From positions 1-52,706 of the forward strand of contig JAILFH010000097.1 of the NCBI GenBank assembly GCA_024697645.1: 52,706 nt of DNA, written 5' to 3'. Position numbers and translations under genes: made by a program. Shown piece after piece: positions 43,421 through 52,526 of this stretch. How positions within the stretch are numbered: position 1 is the stretch's first letter; each line of letters opens with the position of its first letter. This DNA is from Prevotella sp. (lineage in GTDB: Bacteria; Bacteroidota; Bacteroidia; Bacteroidales; Bacteroidaceae). The notes under the pieces are model-generated. The model saw only the letters and a list, made by a program, of their open reading frames with translations. It did no database searches and was not told the DNA's origin.

Positions 43421-44975
43421 TGTTACGGCTCATTTGCATCAGTTCCCTATCGTGATGGCTTAGCGGCTGACACTTGTTGTCAAGTATCATCGTGATTCCC
43501 GTCTCCTCATTATAAGGCTCCCACTTCGGCAGACCCTTCACGTTGGGATTACCCGTCTTGATGAATGCAAGCCAGATGCTGCTGATGACCTTTTCAAACT
43601 TGTAGGCAGTAGCAGAGGCGCCCGTCATCTCGCGCTGCAGGCTTACATTGTGAAGCATGAAGGGAAGTTCCATTCCGTGAGAAGCACCGAGGGCATTGCT
43701 CTCTGGCTTCCATGTGAAGAGGTAGAGATAGGCAGGTGCACCACCTTGCTTGGCCTTAGCCACAGCCTGTTTCACGGCTCCAGCACGGAAGCCCGTATCT
43801 ACGTAAGTCATCTCCTTCGGCTCAGCCTTCGGATAGGCCTTGCGGAAGGCAGCGATGAACTTGCCTCCCTGCTCGTCGCCCATGCGTTTCTTGACCGCTG
43901 CTTCGGCTTCGCCCCAAGTCATGTCGTGACTGATGTCGAAGGTGAATTCGTTGAAGTCGGTACCAATCAGCATCGGAACGTCTTTTGATTCGGGTGATGC
44001 AGGGTCGAACGGATGCTGCGGAAGAATCACACCGTCGACAACGGGTGATAATCCACTGCGAATGCCGCGTTGTGCCAGTCGGCTCACAGCGAAGTTCAGT
44101 TCCTCATAAGTGTATTTTGAGAAGTCGGCTGCAGCAGTAGCGGGCTGCCCGAGTTCCTGAGCAAGTGCAATACCGAATTGGCGAGTGGTAGCAGGGTCGG
44201 CCTGACGCAGCGTAGAACCGCTCTGCACGATAGCCCGCTTGAAGAGTCCCTTTGCACTCGGCATTGCCAGCAGCGTAGAGACCTTTCCACCGCCTCCAGA
44301 CTGTCCGCCGATAGTTACTTCGTTGGGGTCGCCGCCAAACAGCGAAATGTTGTCGCGAACCCATTCCAGAGCCTTCACGATGTCCTGCTGACCAAGATTC
44401 ACGCTCTGAGCGTATTTGCCGCCAAGTCCCGTGAGATCAGCATAGCCGAGAACATTCAGTCGGTGATTCAGGTTCACCACAACAATATCTCCTGCTTCGG
44501 CCAGTCCGCGTCCCTCATAGCAAGGAAGATCGTGACCAGAGCCGCCGGAATATCCACCGCCGTGAATCCAGACGAAGACAGGACGTTTCTTCTTGTCGCT
44601 GATGCTTGGAGTCCAGACGTTCAGCACCAGACAGTTCTCTTCGTCCATAGGCTCGGTGACAAACTGATTGCCGAAACCATAGTCGCTCTGACTGTTCCGC
44701 TCGTTCCAGCGAAGCGATTCGCCCTGAGGCGCCTGAGGTCCATAGACCTTACACTGCCTCAACTCCGTGAATGTGTCGGGCTTCTGCGGGGGCATGAATC
44801 GTTCTGCCTTAGCGTAGCGAATGCCTTTAAAAGTAAAGATACTTCCATCCTGATAACCCTCAATCGGGCCGTAGATGGTGTTAACGCGCGTGTGCTGTCC
44901 AGCAGTGATGGGCTGGGCTTGCATGATGCAGGCGGTCATCACCGCCATTAGGGAAAAGAATAGACGCTTTTTCAT
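43407..44975 (-). CDS. Carboxylesterase family (type B), secreted
   Basis: 522 residues from ATG 44975 (MKKRLFFSLMAVMTACIMQAQ signal); the frame opens 21 codons earlier without signal features. It has a type-B carboxylesterase fold: GPIEGYQDGSIFTFKGIRYA, ENCLVLNVWTP, oxyanion HGGGY (~138-142), nucleophile elbow GGQSGGG with Ser226, and GASHGMELPF with the His. The usual GESAGG elbow is GQSGGG here. Placed with GH51 and GH53 enzymes it may remove acyl groups (acetyl, feruloyl) from pectin or arabinoxylan; that is inference. A -7 box TATATTTG lies at 45008-45015. Confidence 0.88.
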   Translation of the reverse strand: MKKRLFFSLMAVMTACIMQAQPITAGQHTRVNTIYGPIEGYQDGSIFTFKGIRYAKAERFMPPQKPDTFTELRQCKVYGPQAPQGESLRWNERNSQSDYGFGNQFVTEPMDEENCLVLNVWTPSISDKKKRPVFVWIHGGGYSGGSGHDLPCYEGRGLAEAGDIVVVNLNHRLNVLGYADLTGLGGKYAQSVNLGQQDIVKALEWVRDNISLFGGDPNEVTIGGQSGGGGKVSTLLAMPSAKGLFKRAIVQSGSTLRQADPATTRQFGIALAQELGQPATAAADFSKYTYEELNFAVSRLAQRGIRSGLSPVVDGVILPQHPFDPASPESKDVPMLIGTDFNEFTFDISHDMTWGEAEAAVKKRMGDEQGGKFIAAFRKAYPKAEPKEMTYVDTGFRAGAVKQAVAKAKQGGAPAYLYLFTWKPESNALGASHGMELPFMLHNVSLQREMTGASATAYKFEKVISSIWLAFIKTGNPNVKGLPKWEPYNEETGITMILDNKCQPLSHHDRELMQMSRNIWDR

Positions 44976-45007
44976 ATTAGTTGGTAGTCTAAGTGTTAAT
45001 TGTGGTG

Positions 45008-45015
45008 CAAATATA
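45008..45015 (-). promoter_or_regulatory. -7 box of the esterase-GH51 promoter
   Basis: TATATTTG on the minus strand, 33 bp before the esterase ATG. No clear TTTG at the usual upstream distance. Confidence 0.5.
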
Positions 45016-45113
45016 CGATTTTTTTCGCACATTTTCATTGTAGTAAATGCCCAAAGATTTGCACTATTGTAACATTTGTGACCAAAATTCGGTATTTTCC
45101 AAAAGAAATTATG

Positions 45114-45121
45114 TATATTTG
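45114..45121 (+). promoter_or_regulatory. -7 box of the sensor-regulator promoter
   Basis: TATATTTG, 26 bp before the ATG at 45147. The same octamer is the -7 box of the divergent esterase gene. Confidence 0.5.
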
Positions 45122-45146
45122 CAACGGCAAACTAACTAGCCTCATC

Positions 45147-47480
45147 ATGAGAAGATTCGTTTTTCTATTGTTAATATATTTCATGGCGATTCTACCATCG
45201 TGGAGTCAGCCATTTCAGAAACTCTCTCTGCCCAATCGCGAACTACTTTCGTCAGAGCGTGTCCTCTTTGTGATGCAGGACAGCGAGGGCGCTTTGTGGT
45301 ATGCGACTGAGGGCGGTGGAATCTGTCGCGACAACGGGATTCAGATGGAAGTCTTCAGGGCCGACGCCGAGCATCCCGACTTGTTGGGAAGCAATAATGT
45401 CGGCTGTCTGGCGGAGCAGGGAAACTATATCATCATTGGAACTTTTCATGGAGCCTATCTGCTCGACCGACGCGATTTCTCGATTCGCCGCTTGATGGAG
45501 GTCGACGATAAACGCGTTGATGACATTCTGGTGACGAGAGGTGGGAAAATATTCCTCACGGCCAATCGGAAAATCTACGAATACAACGACAAAATGCTGC
45601 TGCAGGCGACTCATGCTTCCCGTTGGAAGGGGAGCGATGTCTATGTTTCTCATATCTACGAGGACCGTCAGGGGCGCATCTGGGCCACGCAGTGGGATGG
45701 GGGATTGCTCTGCCTGAAGAACCAGACGTTTGTTGAGGCTGAATGGCCCTTTGACAACGCTCCGACCGATGTGTCCGACGACCCGTCGACAGGTGAACTG
45801 TGGATTGGAACCGTTGGGGCAGGTGTCGTGCGCTACAATCCTGAATCGGGAAGAATCACGCTCGAACCCAGGAACCTTGCGGGTATGACCGTCATCGACA
45901 TGCAACTCTCAGCCGACGGGAAGAGGCTCTGGGCTTCCACAACGCAGGGACTTCAGTGTCTCGGTCTCGGCAGCCAGTTGGAGTCGTTGCCTCCCTATGG
46001 AAATGAGCCCGACGCCACGAGTACGCTCAACCGCCTTTCGCTCGACCATCAGGGTAGATTGCTCGTTGCCGCAGGAAGTCAGGGGGCTTTTGTCGTGGCC
46101 GAGAATACTCCTCGATTGTGGTACGATGGAACAATCAGGGAAGGCGACACCATCTGGACCTTCCGCGAGCGACAGGGGCTGCTGGCACTGACGCCTACGG
46201 GAGAGATTCGGGTCAACACGAATGGACAGCAACTGCAGCCGTTTATGGCCAAGCGTCGGGGAGCAAGTGGAATCTGGGTCGCTGGTGGAAATACGCTCTA
46301 CGCCTGCACCACCGACTCGCTTCAGCCCTTTACGACGCTTACCTCAAGACCTCTGGCTCTTGCCGACGACGGAAAAGGCCGCCTCTGGTTCTCTACGGGC
46401 AAGGTCGTTCAGAGTCTGCAACTCAGCACCAGGCAGGAGGAGCGGCCCATCAGCCTTCCCGATGTGTCTTCTGTCGCCTTCACGCCCGACGGAACGCTCT
46501 GGCTGGCAACCATTTACGGAAAGGTCTATAAGTATCAGAACGAAAAACTCATTGCCGACGAATATGCGAGCAATGAACTCGGCGATGCAATCACGGCGCT
46601 TTCGGTTGATAGTCTGGGCCGACTGCTGATGGTCAGCGACCACTACATGCGGCTTTACGACCCACAGAAGCAGACCCTCAGTCAGCAAAGTCGTGAGGAA
46701 GAGGGAGTCTACTGCATCGAACTTCGTCCTACGGCTCCGGGAAAGCGCTGGAGCCAGCCTGCCGACAAGGAGTTGGAACCCCGTCTGCCCGACTGGATGG
46801 CCTCGTGGTGGATGATGTGCGTCTATGCGTTGCTGCTGCTGGGGCTCGTCTGGCTCATCTACAACTATTATATATTAAGGAGACAGCGCACCCGCTTCCT
46901 GAAGAAACTGAACGAGCAGTCGGTTCAGTCTGAACTCCTCCAGCCGATGGAGACTTCTTCGGAGTCGAGTCAGCAAGAGGATGAGGCTTCTGCCCAGTCT
47001 GCTAAGAATGAGGAGAAAGGCAGTGGGCAAAGTGAAGACAAGGAGAAGTTGAAGGAACCCTCGCCACTTCCTGCCAAAGAGGAAAAGAAGGGCGTTTCAC
47101 CGTTCCTGAAAAAGGCAATCGCCCAAGTGGAACAGCACTTGAGCGACGAGAATTATAGCGTTGAGGAACTCAGTCGTGATCTTTGCATGAGCCGAATGAC
47201 GTTCTATCGCAAGATACAAACCTCGACTGGCCAGAAACCAACGGAATTCATTCGTTCCGTTCGTCTGCAGCGCGCAGCCGATATGCTTCGTCACGGACAT
47301 CGGAACATCACCGAAGTGAGTTACGCCACAGGTTTTTCGTCGGTCAGTTATTTCAGCCGCAGTTTCCGCACGATGTTTGGCGTTGCTCCCACGCAGTTTC
47401 TCGCCGACTGGGAAGCGCGTCGGGAATCGGGAAGTACGACTACCGCAGCCTCTTTGTCGCCTAACGAAATGCCCAGTTGA
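45147..47480 (+). CDS. Membrane propeller-AraC one-component regulator
   Basis: 777 residues from ATG 45147. A signal/anchor (RRFVFLLLIYFMAILPSWSQ) leads to a periplasmic beta-propeller (~30-540) with two-component-propeller repeats (GALWYATEGGGI, GRIWATQWDGGL, GELWIGTVGAGV, GRLWFSTGKV, GTLWLATIYGKV). One transmembrane helix (~552-572, MMCVYALLLLGLVWLIYNYY) follows, then an acidic/Lys linker (~590-650) and a C-terminal AraC HTH (~655-760, LSRDLCMSRMTFYRKIQ). The kinase, receiver and Y_Y_Y domains of hybrid two-component systems are absent. It probably senses a sugar in the periplasm and acts on DNA directly, as SusR does. Likely target: the flanking glycosidase genes. Confidence 0.85.
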   Translation: MRRFVFLLLIYFMAILPSWSQPFQKLSLPNRELLSSERVLFVMQDSEGALWYATEGGGICRDNGIQMEVFRADAEHPDLLGSNNVGCLAEQGNYIIIGTFHGAYLLDRRDFSIRRLMEVDDKRVDDILVTRGGKIFLTANRKIYEYNDKMLLQATHASRWKGSDVYVSHIYEDRQGRIWATQWDGGLLCLKNQTFVEAEWPFDNAPTDVSDDPSTGELWIGTVGAGVVRYNPESGRITLEPRNLAGMTVIDMQLSADGKRLWASTTQGLQCLGLGSQLESLPPYGNEPDATSTLNRLSLDHQGRLLVAAGSQGAFVVAENTPRLWYDGTIREGDTIWTFRERQGLLALTPTGEIRVNTNGQQLQPFMAKRRGASGIWVAGGNTLYACTTDSLQPFTTLTSRPLALADDGKGRLWFSTGKVVQSLQLSTRQEERPISLPDVSSVAFTPDGTLWLATIYGKVYKYQNEKLIADEYASNELGDAITALSVDSLGRLLMVSDHYMRLYDPQKQTLSQQSREEEGVYCIELRPTAPGKRWSQPADKELEPRLPDWMASWWMMCVYALLLLGLVWLIYNYYILRRQRTRFLKKLNEQSVQSELLQPMETSSESSQQEDEASAQSAKNEEKGSGQSEDKEKLKEPSPLPAKEEKKGVSPFLKKAIAQVEQHLSDENYSVEELSRDLCMSRMTFYRKIQTSTGQKPTEFIRSVRLQRAADMLRHGHRNITEVSYATGFSSVSYFSRSFRTMFGVAPTQFLADWEARRESGSTTTAASLSPNEMPS

Positions 47481-49225
47481 GAAAGGGGCATCGTGTCGAG
47501 CAGAATCCCCGAGAGACTATAGATTCCGACCATTTCATCACCATCGGCCTGCATGTTGACGATTCCGTTCACATCAGAGGGAGTCGGTGCGCTCTGACCT
47601 TCGAGTGGAAATATGCGCAGCCATTCTATTTCGGGCAATCCGTTATTATTCGTAGCTGTGAGCATCAACTCATATGCTCCGGCCTCTTTCACTTCAATAT
47701 CTTTTTCTAAAAAAGCATCCGTGTTCTTGGGGAAGTATGCCCGGGTGATGCTGTCACCGTTGAGGGAAAGTGTAGAACCGCGGAACTGTGGGGCAGAATA
47801 CTTAAAGACGAAGCGATATTTGCCTGCCGAACTTAATGTAACACCCCAGCGCATCGTGGCGCCTTTCTGATCGGCATTGTTCAGTTCTGCACTATCCATC
47901 AGGGCGTTGTCGCCAACATAGAAGGTAACGGTGTCGGTTGCCTGAGTACGGCCGTCGGTATCTGTAGCCATTGCGCAAGCGGTATGAACGCCAATCTCGG
48001 CTTCTTCAATCGGAATCTCGTAGGGTTCTTCTGTCGCAACGCCTTTCTTCCGCTTGTCCATTGTGAAAGTGACCGACTGCGTGCGTTTTCTGATGTGAGT
48101 CACCTTTGCGGAGAGTTTCAGATCTTCGGCGGTTACGGTTTGGTCCTGTGTCGGCGACAGCATCGATGCTCTCATCACCCACGAAACGGTTGTATGCTTC
48201 ACGCCGAGGAATGCGTCCATCATCACCGTAGGCATGCGGGTCGACTCGTCCCAAGCTCCCATATCGTAGCCGCCCATAGATTCTGGCTCCCAATAGAAGC
48301 AGCCTAAGTCGCCATTAGCCAGCATTCGGGCCATCACGCCCACCAGATACTGGTTGCCTTCGATGGCTTCACTGGGGTAGTGGCCCGTTTCAACTATCAT
48401 GCAAGGCGTGTTATAGCGCTTCTTCAGGTCGTTGATGTTGTTCATCACGCGGTTAATCATTGTCGGTCCATCGAGATGCGACCAGCGGGGATAGGCCGAA
48501 AGTCCGATGATGTCCCACGTTGCGCCGTTCTTCCTCAGTCCGTCGAAGATGCTGCGATAGAGCGAGTTGTCGTGACCGTCGGGCAGATGAACAATCACCT
48601 GCATCGTTGAGTCAACGGCCTTCACGGCGTCGTAGCCGCTCTGTACGAACTTGGCGAAGGCCACCGAACCTCCTTGGTTGGTCTGCCCAACGGGATAGAG
48701 CATTCCGCGCTTCGTCTCGTTGCCCACCTGCACCCATTTCGGCACGACTCCCGCGTCCTTAATGGCTTTCAGCACGTCGTAGGTGTGGTCGTAGACATTC
48801 TTCGACAAGGCTTCAACGCTGTGGTCGGTCCACGCCGAAGGAATCGTCTGGCTGCCTGGGTCGGCCCACGTGTCGCTATAGTGGAAGTCGATCATCACGC
48901 CCATGCCTCTCTGTTTGGCACGTTTGCACATCGCAACCACTTCGCCTTTGCTGCTGGCTCCGCTATTCACGGTCCACACGCGCAGGCGGATATTGTTAAT
49001 ACCTTGTTCTTTCAGAATTTGCAGAATGTCCTTCTGCTTACCGTTTTTGTCGAGCCACTTGGTTCCCCAACTTTCCATCTGGGGCACGAAGCTAACGTCG
49101 GCTCCGAAGGCGAAGTCCTCTTCGTGTTCAGCACGATTGAAAATGGTGTCGGTTATGGTGTCAGCACGGCCAACCAAAGCCAGCCATGCGAACACCATCA
49201 TCAGTAGTAGGCGAATCTTAGTCAT
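47348..49225 (-). CDS. GH53 endo-beta-1,4-galactanase, secreted
   Basis: 625 residues from ATG 49225 (MTKIRLLLMMVFAWLALVGRA); the frame opens seven codons earlier with TTG. It cuts beta-1,4-galactan of pectin side chains. GADVSFVPQMESWGTKW and NIRLRVW start the barrel; acid/base Glu170 is in GNET and nucleophile Glu279 in VETGHYP. A beta-sandwich/CBM-like region follows (~360-560). The C-terminus (VGIYSLSGILLDTMPLSQLG) resembles a sorting tail. The last ~44 codons run antisense through the HTH of the regulator gene and lack tail features, so the true end may be earlier or a frameshift may be present. Confidence 0.87.
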   Translation of the reverse strand: MTKIRLLLMMVFAWLALVGRADTITDTIFNRAEHEEDFAFGADVSFVPQMESWGTKWLDKNGKQKDILQILKEQGINNIRLRVWTVNSGASSKGEVVAMCKRAKQRGMGVMIDFHYSDTWADPGSQTIPSAWTDHSVEALSKNVYDHTYDVLKAIKDAGVVPKWVQVGNETKRGMLYPVGQTNQGGSVAFAKFVQSGYDAVKAVDSTMQVIVHLPDGHDNSLYRSIFDGLRKNGATWDIIGLSAYPRWSHLDGPTMINRVMNNINDLKKRYNTPCMIVETGHYPSEAIEGNQYLVGVMARMLANGDLGCFYWEPESMGGYDMGAWDESTRMPTVMMDAFLGVKHTTVSWVMRASMLSPTQDQTVTAEDLKLSAKVTHIRKRTQSVTFTMDKRKKGVATEEPYEIPIEEAEIGVHTACAMATDTDGRTQATDTVTFYVGDNALMDSAELNNADQKGATMRWGVTLSSAGKYRFVFKYSAPQFRGSTLSLNGDSITRAYFPKNTDAFLEKDIEVKEAGAYELMLTATNNNGLPEIEWLRIFPLEGQSAPTPSDVNGIVNMQADGDEMVGIYSLSGILLDTMPLSQLGISLGDKEAAVVVLPDSRRASQSARNCVGATPNIVRKLRLK

Positions 49226-49246
49226 TCTTGTTAGGTTTTCGATCAA

Positions 49247-49554
49247 AGTTGATTATTTTTCAGTAACAATTTTCTGCCGGCAAAGGTAGACAATTCTGCA
49301 GATATGGCTTTTCAGCATTGTATCAATTTGTTGAAATCATGTCGCAATGTGGTTGTCAGAAGGTGTTACAAACGCTTTTCATCTCTCTTCCGTAGTAGGT
49401 GCGTAAAAATCAATTGTCCCATTGTCACAATTGTCACACGTCCCGATTCGAGCAGTTAAATAATATTAAATATGTAATTCAATCCATTGCGCTATCAGGG
49501 AAAAGTCATATCTTTGCGATATCAAAATGATATCAACCAAAAACTTTAAAATTT
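49247..49554. other. Divergent promoter region between GH53 and SPFH genes
   Basis: No gene. It holds the GH53 -7 box (TACCTTTG, minus, 49281-49288) and, for the SPFH gene, TTG (49487-49489), 19 bp and TATCTTTG (49509-49516). A 'caattgtcccattgtcacaa' stretch near 49412 is a short tandem of attgtc(c/a)ca and could be an operator. Nothing else was recognised. Confidence 0.55.
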
Positions 49555-50520
49555 ATGGAAACAAAAGAGTTTAAATTCAAAGGAACCGTCCTGAATGGCT
49601 TTGTGATGCTGTTCGTTACTATCGCATTACTCATCGCCTCAATTGCAGGAATTGTGTTCGGCATCATCCAACTTGATTCTTCAGATGGCCAGAGTGGCCT
49701 TTGGCTGTTATGTGGCAGCATCCTGCTGTTGCTGATAACCATTATCTGCATGTGTAGTTTCATGCTGCTGGAGCCCAATGAGGCACGGGTGATCACGTGG
49801 TTCGGCAAGTATAGTGGAACTTTCGGCGAGACTGGCTACTATTGGATTAATCCGTTTTATGGCACCAAGAAGGTTAGTCTGCGTGCGCGCAACCTCGATG
49901 CAGAGCCTATCAAGGTGAACGACAAGACTGGTAACCCCGTGATGATTGGTCTGGTGTTGGTTTGGAAACTGAAGGACACCTACAAGGCGTTGTTCGAAGT
50001 GGATACTCAGACGATGGCTTCAACTGCCAATACCGCTGGCACAGATGCCAAGTCGCTCATGAATGCGTTAGAGAAATTTGTACGCGTACAGAGTGATGCA
50101 GCCTTGCGTCAGGTGGCTGGCGAGTATGCCTACGACGATGAAGATAGCAAGAATAACGAACCCACACTGCGCAGTAGTGCTGAAGAGGTGAACGAGCAGT
50201 TGGAACTGAAACTGAACGAGCGTCTGGCTCTTGCCGGTATCGAGGTCGTTGAGGCTCGTATCAACTATCTGGCGTATGCTCCTGAGATTGCCGCCGTCAT
50301 GCTTCGCCGCCAGCAGGCTACAGCCATCATTACCGCCCGCGAGAAGATTGTTGAGGGTGCTGTATCGATGGTGAAGATGGCTCTCGACAAACTGTCTAAC
50401 GAGGAGATCGTAGAACTTGACGACGACAAGAAGGCTGCGATGGTCAGCAATCTGCTCGTCGTTCTCTGTGGCGATGATGCTGCTCAACCCGTAGTGAACA
50501 CAGGAACGCTGAACCACTAA
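49555..50520 (+). CDS. SPFH/band 7 membrane protein
   Basis: 321 residues. Two N-terminal transmembrane helices (~14-38 and 46-70) are followed by a band 7 domain ([39 protein letters not shown]) and a short C-terminal helix. SPFH proteins form ring-like assemblies or membrane microdomains and are related to stomatin/prohibitin. The Asp/Glu-rich region after the Ala-rich helix ([13 protein letters not shown]) is predicted coiled. Four bp downstream begins a ribbon-helix-helix-like gene, a pairing worth noting. Exact function unknown. Confidence 0.88.
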   Translation: METKEFKFKGTVLNGFVMLFVTIALLIASIAGIVFGIIQLDSSDGQSGLWLLCGSILLLLITIICMCSFMLLEPNEARVITWFGKYSGTFGETGYYWINPFYGTKKVSLRARNLDAEPIKVNDKTGNPVMIGLVLVWKLKDTYKALFEVDTQTMASTANTAGTDAKSLMNALEKFVRVQSDAALRQVAGEYAYDDEDSKNNEPTLRSSAEEVNEQLELKLNERLALAGIEVVEARINYLAYAPEIAAVMLRRQQATAIITAREKIVEGAVSMVKMALDKLSNEEIVELDDDKKAAMVSNLLVVLCGDDAAQPVVNTGTLNH

Positions 50521-50523
50521 TCG

Positions 50524-50709
50524 ATGGCAGAGAAGAGTACCAAGAGTTTTGTCCTACGCGTTGACGCTGAGACGATGAACGCAATAGAGGCCTGGGCTGC
50601 GGACGAGTTCCGCAGCACCAATGGCCAGTTGCAATGGATCATCACCGAGGCCCTGCGCAAGGCTAAGCGTCTGCCTAAGAAGAAGCGCCAGGAACCGAAT
50701 CCAGACTAA
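50524..50709 (+). CDS. Arc-like ribbon-helix-helix protein
   Basis: 61 residues. MAEKSTKSFVLRVDAETMNAI forms the beta-strand and first helix; WAADEFRSTNGQLQWIITEA is the second helix with the usual Asn-Gly turn. A Lys/Arg-rich tail (KRLPKKKRQ) follows. This is the Arc/MetJ-type ribbon-helix-helix pattern, a dimeric DNA binder. It starts 3 bp after the SPFH stop, so they are co-translated. It may regulate the SPFH gene, or act as its cytoplasmic partner; neither is shown. Confidence 0.75.
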   Translation: MAEKSTKSFVLRVDAETMNAIEAWAADEFRSTNGQLQWIITEALRKAKRLPKKKRQEPNPD

Positions 50710-51155
50710 CCGTAAGAGGCATTAACCTAACCTGAATCATTCGTTTTAGAGTTACTCGTTGCCCTCAACCTTCGGCAGGGGTAATGTATTTGTCCATTCA
50801 ACTTTTTCAGTGTGGCACACCACCGCAAACCCTGAATATGGTTGAACGGTTTCCTGCTTTGGCCGTTTTTTGAATCGCTATTTTGGGCTCAGTTATTGCA
50901 GAAAATGGCTCACAAAACTGAAAAAATGGTTCGACAAACTGTATTTTGGCCTTCTTTGTTGCAAAAATCGATGCTAAATGATTCGGGTTTTGGACGCTTC
51001 ACGCCCTTATCTTGAATTATTTCCGTGAAGTATATTTTTGCGATTTGTCACAGTTTTCGCCACTTTTCTTTTGATTTGTCGCAAATTTTCGTTAATTTTG
51101 CACAATCTTTAGCGAAACCACTCGTCTTTGATGGCTGGTAAAAAGCATTGTTTTT
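50710..51155. other. 446-bp gene-free stretch with agcS promoter
   Basis: No gene is supported. The end has TTTG (51070-51073), 19 bp and TAATTTTG (51093-51100), a full promoter for agcS 55 bp before its ATG. Around 50790-50950, tttttcagt and actgaaaaa form an inverted pair and cgaca/ttggcc strings recur. A small RNA or leader is possible but not evident. Confidence 0.5.
51070..51100 (+). promoter_or_regulatory. Bacteroidota promoter for agcS
   Basis: TTTG, 19-bp spacer and TAATTTTG, a full consensus match, 55 bp before the start codon. Confidence 0.75.
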
Positions 51156-52487
51156 ATGGGAGATATTAACGTAATTATTGGTAACATAAGCAATTTCCTG
51201 TGGGGTTGGCCCATGATCATCCTGTTGTTGGGAACTCATTTGTTCCTGACGATTCGTCTTCGTTTCCCGCAGCGGAAACTATTTCAGGGCATCAGGCTGT
51301 CGCTCCAGAAGGATAAGGACGCCACAGGCGACGTCAGCCAGTTTGGGGCTTTGGTCACTGCGCTTGCGGCAACTATCGGAACTGGTAACATTGTCGGCGT
51401 AGCGACTGCTGTGGCCCTCGGTGGTCCAGGCGCGGTGCTTTGGTGCTGGCTGACGGGTGTTTTCGGTATTGCCACGAAATATTCTGAGGGTTTGCTCGCG
51501 GTAAAATATCGCATACAGGCTGAGGACGGCCGTATGCTCGGTGGTCCGATGTACGCGCTTGAGCGTGGACTGGGCATGAAGTGGCTGGCGGTTCTCTTCG
51601 CGGTCTTCACGGCCGTTGCCTCGTTTGGAATTGGCAACACGGTTCAGGCCAACGCGATTGCCTTGCTCACGAGCGAGACATTCGGCGTTCCTAACTGGAT
51701 TACGGGACTTTCCATCAGTATTCTCGCGGGACTTGTCATTCTCGGAGGCATCAAGAGCATTGCCCGCGTCTGCACCATTTTCGTTCCCTTCATGGCCTTG
51801 CTCTATGTGCTGGGTTGCGTCTATATTCTCTTCCTGAATGGCGATTATGTCTGGCCTGCAATCAAGTTGATTTGCGAGAGTGCATTCAATCCGCAGGCCG
51901 CTGGAGGTGGTTTCGTGGGGTCGAGTGTGATGATGGCGGCTCGCTACGGTATTGCCCGAGGCTTGTTCAGCAATGAGAGCGGTATGGGTTCAGCGCCCAT
52001 CGTCGCTGCTGCTGCACAGACGAAGACGCCCGTCAGACAGGCTCTCGTGTCGAGCACGGGCACGTTCTGGGATACGGTAGTGATTTGTGCTTTGACGGGA
52101 CTCGTGCTGGTGAGCAGCATTCTCGCCTATCCCGATATTTCCTACGCCGACGGCGCCGCTCTGACCAAGATGGCCTTCAGCAAGATTCCTTACGTTGGCG
52201 CCCCGTTGCTGACCTTCGGCATCATCACTTTCGCCTTCAGCACCATCTTGGGTTGGAGTTACTATGGCGAAAGGGCCGTAGAGTATCTCGAAGGGGGATA
52301 TACCACTCGTTTCTATCGCATTCTCTACATCATCGCGCTGTTCTTCGGCAGCACCATCAGCCTCGACCTCATCTGGAATCTTGCCGACTGCATGAACGCC
52401 CTGATGACCATTCCGAACTTGGTTTCCCTGTTGCTGCTCTCTGGCGTTATAGCGCGGGAAACAAAGAAAATGGGAGACGAGATTTAG
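51156..52487 (+). CDS. Alanine/glycine:cation symporter (AGCS family)
   Basis: 443 residues, about eleven hydrophobic segments. The family signature GALVTALAATIGTGNIVGVATA is near residue 65. LGGPMYALERGLG, NESGMGSAPIVAAAAQT and WDTVVICALTGLVL follow, which carry the sodium/substrate site. It imports alanine or glycine with Na+ across the inner membrane. It has a full promoter and stands alone. The substrate is a family-level call. Confidence 0.92.
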   Translation: MGDINVIIGNISNFLWGWPMIILLLGTHLFLTIRLRFPQRKLFQGIRLSLQKDKDATGDVSQFGALVTALAATIGTGNIVGVATAVALGGPGAVLWCWLTGVFGIATKYSEGLLAVKYRIQAEDGRMLGGPMYALERGLGMKWLAVLFAVFTAVASFGIGNTVQANAIALLTSETFGVPNWITGLSISILAGLVILGGIKSIARVCTIFVPFMALLYVLGCVYILFLNGDYVWPAIKLICESAFNPQAAGGGFVGSSVMMAARYGIARGLFSNESGMGSAPIVAAAAQTKTPVRQALVSSTGTFWDTVVICALTGLVLVSSILAYPDISYADGAALTKMAFSKIPYVGAPLLTFGIITFAFSTILGWSYYGERAVEYLEGGYTTRFYRILYIIALFFGSTISLDLIWNLADCMNALMTIPNLVSLLLLSGVIARETKKMGDEI

Positions 52488-52526
52488 GCTTCAGCCTCGC
52501 TCTGTTGAGAGGTGTTGAGAAGTGTT

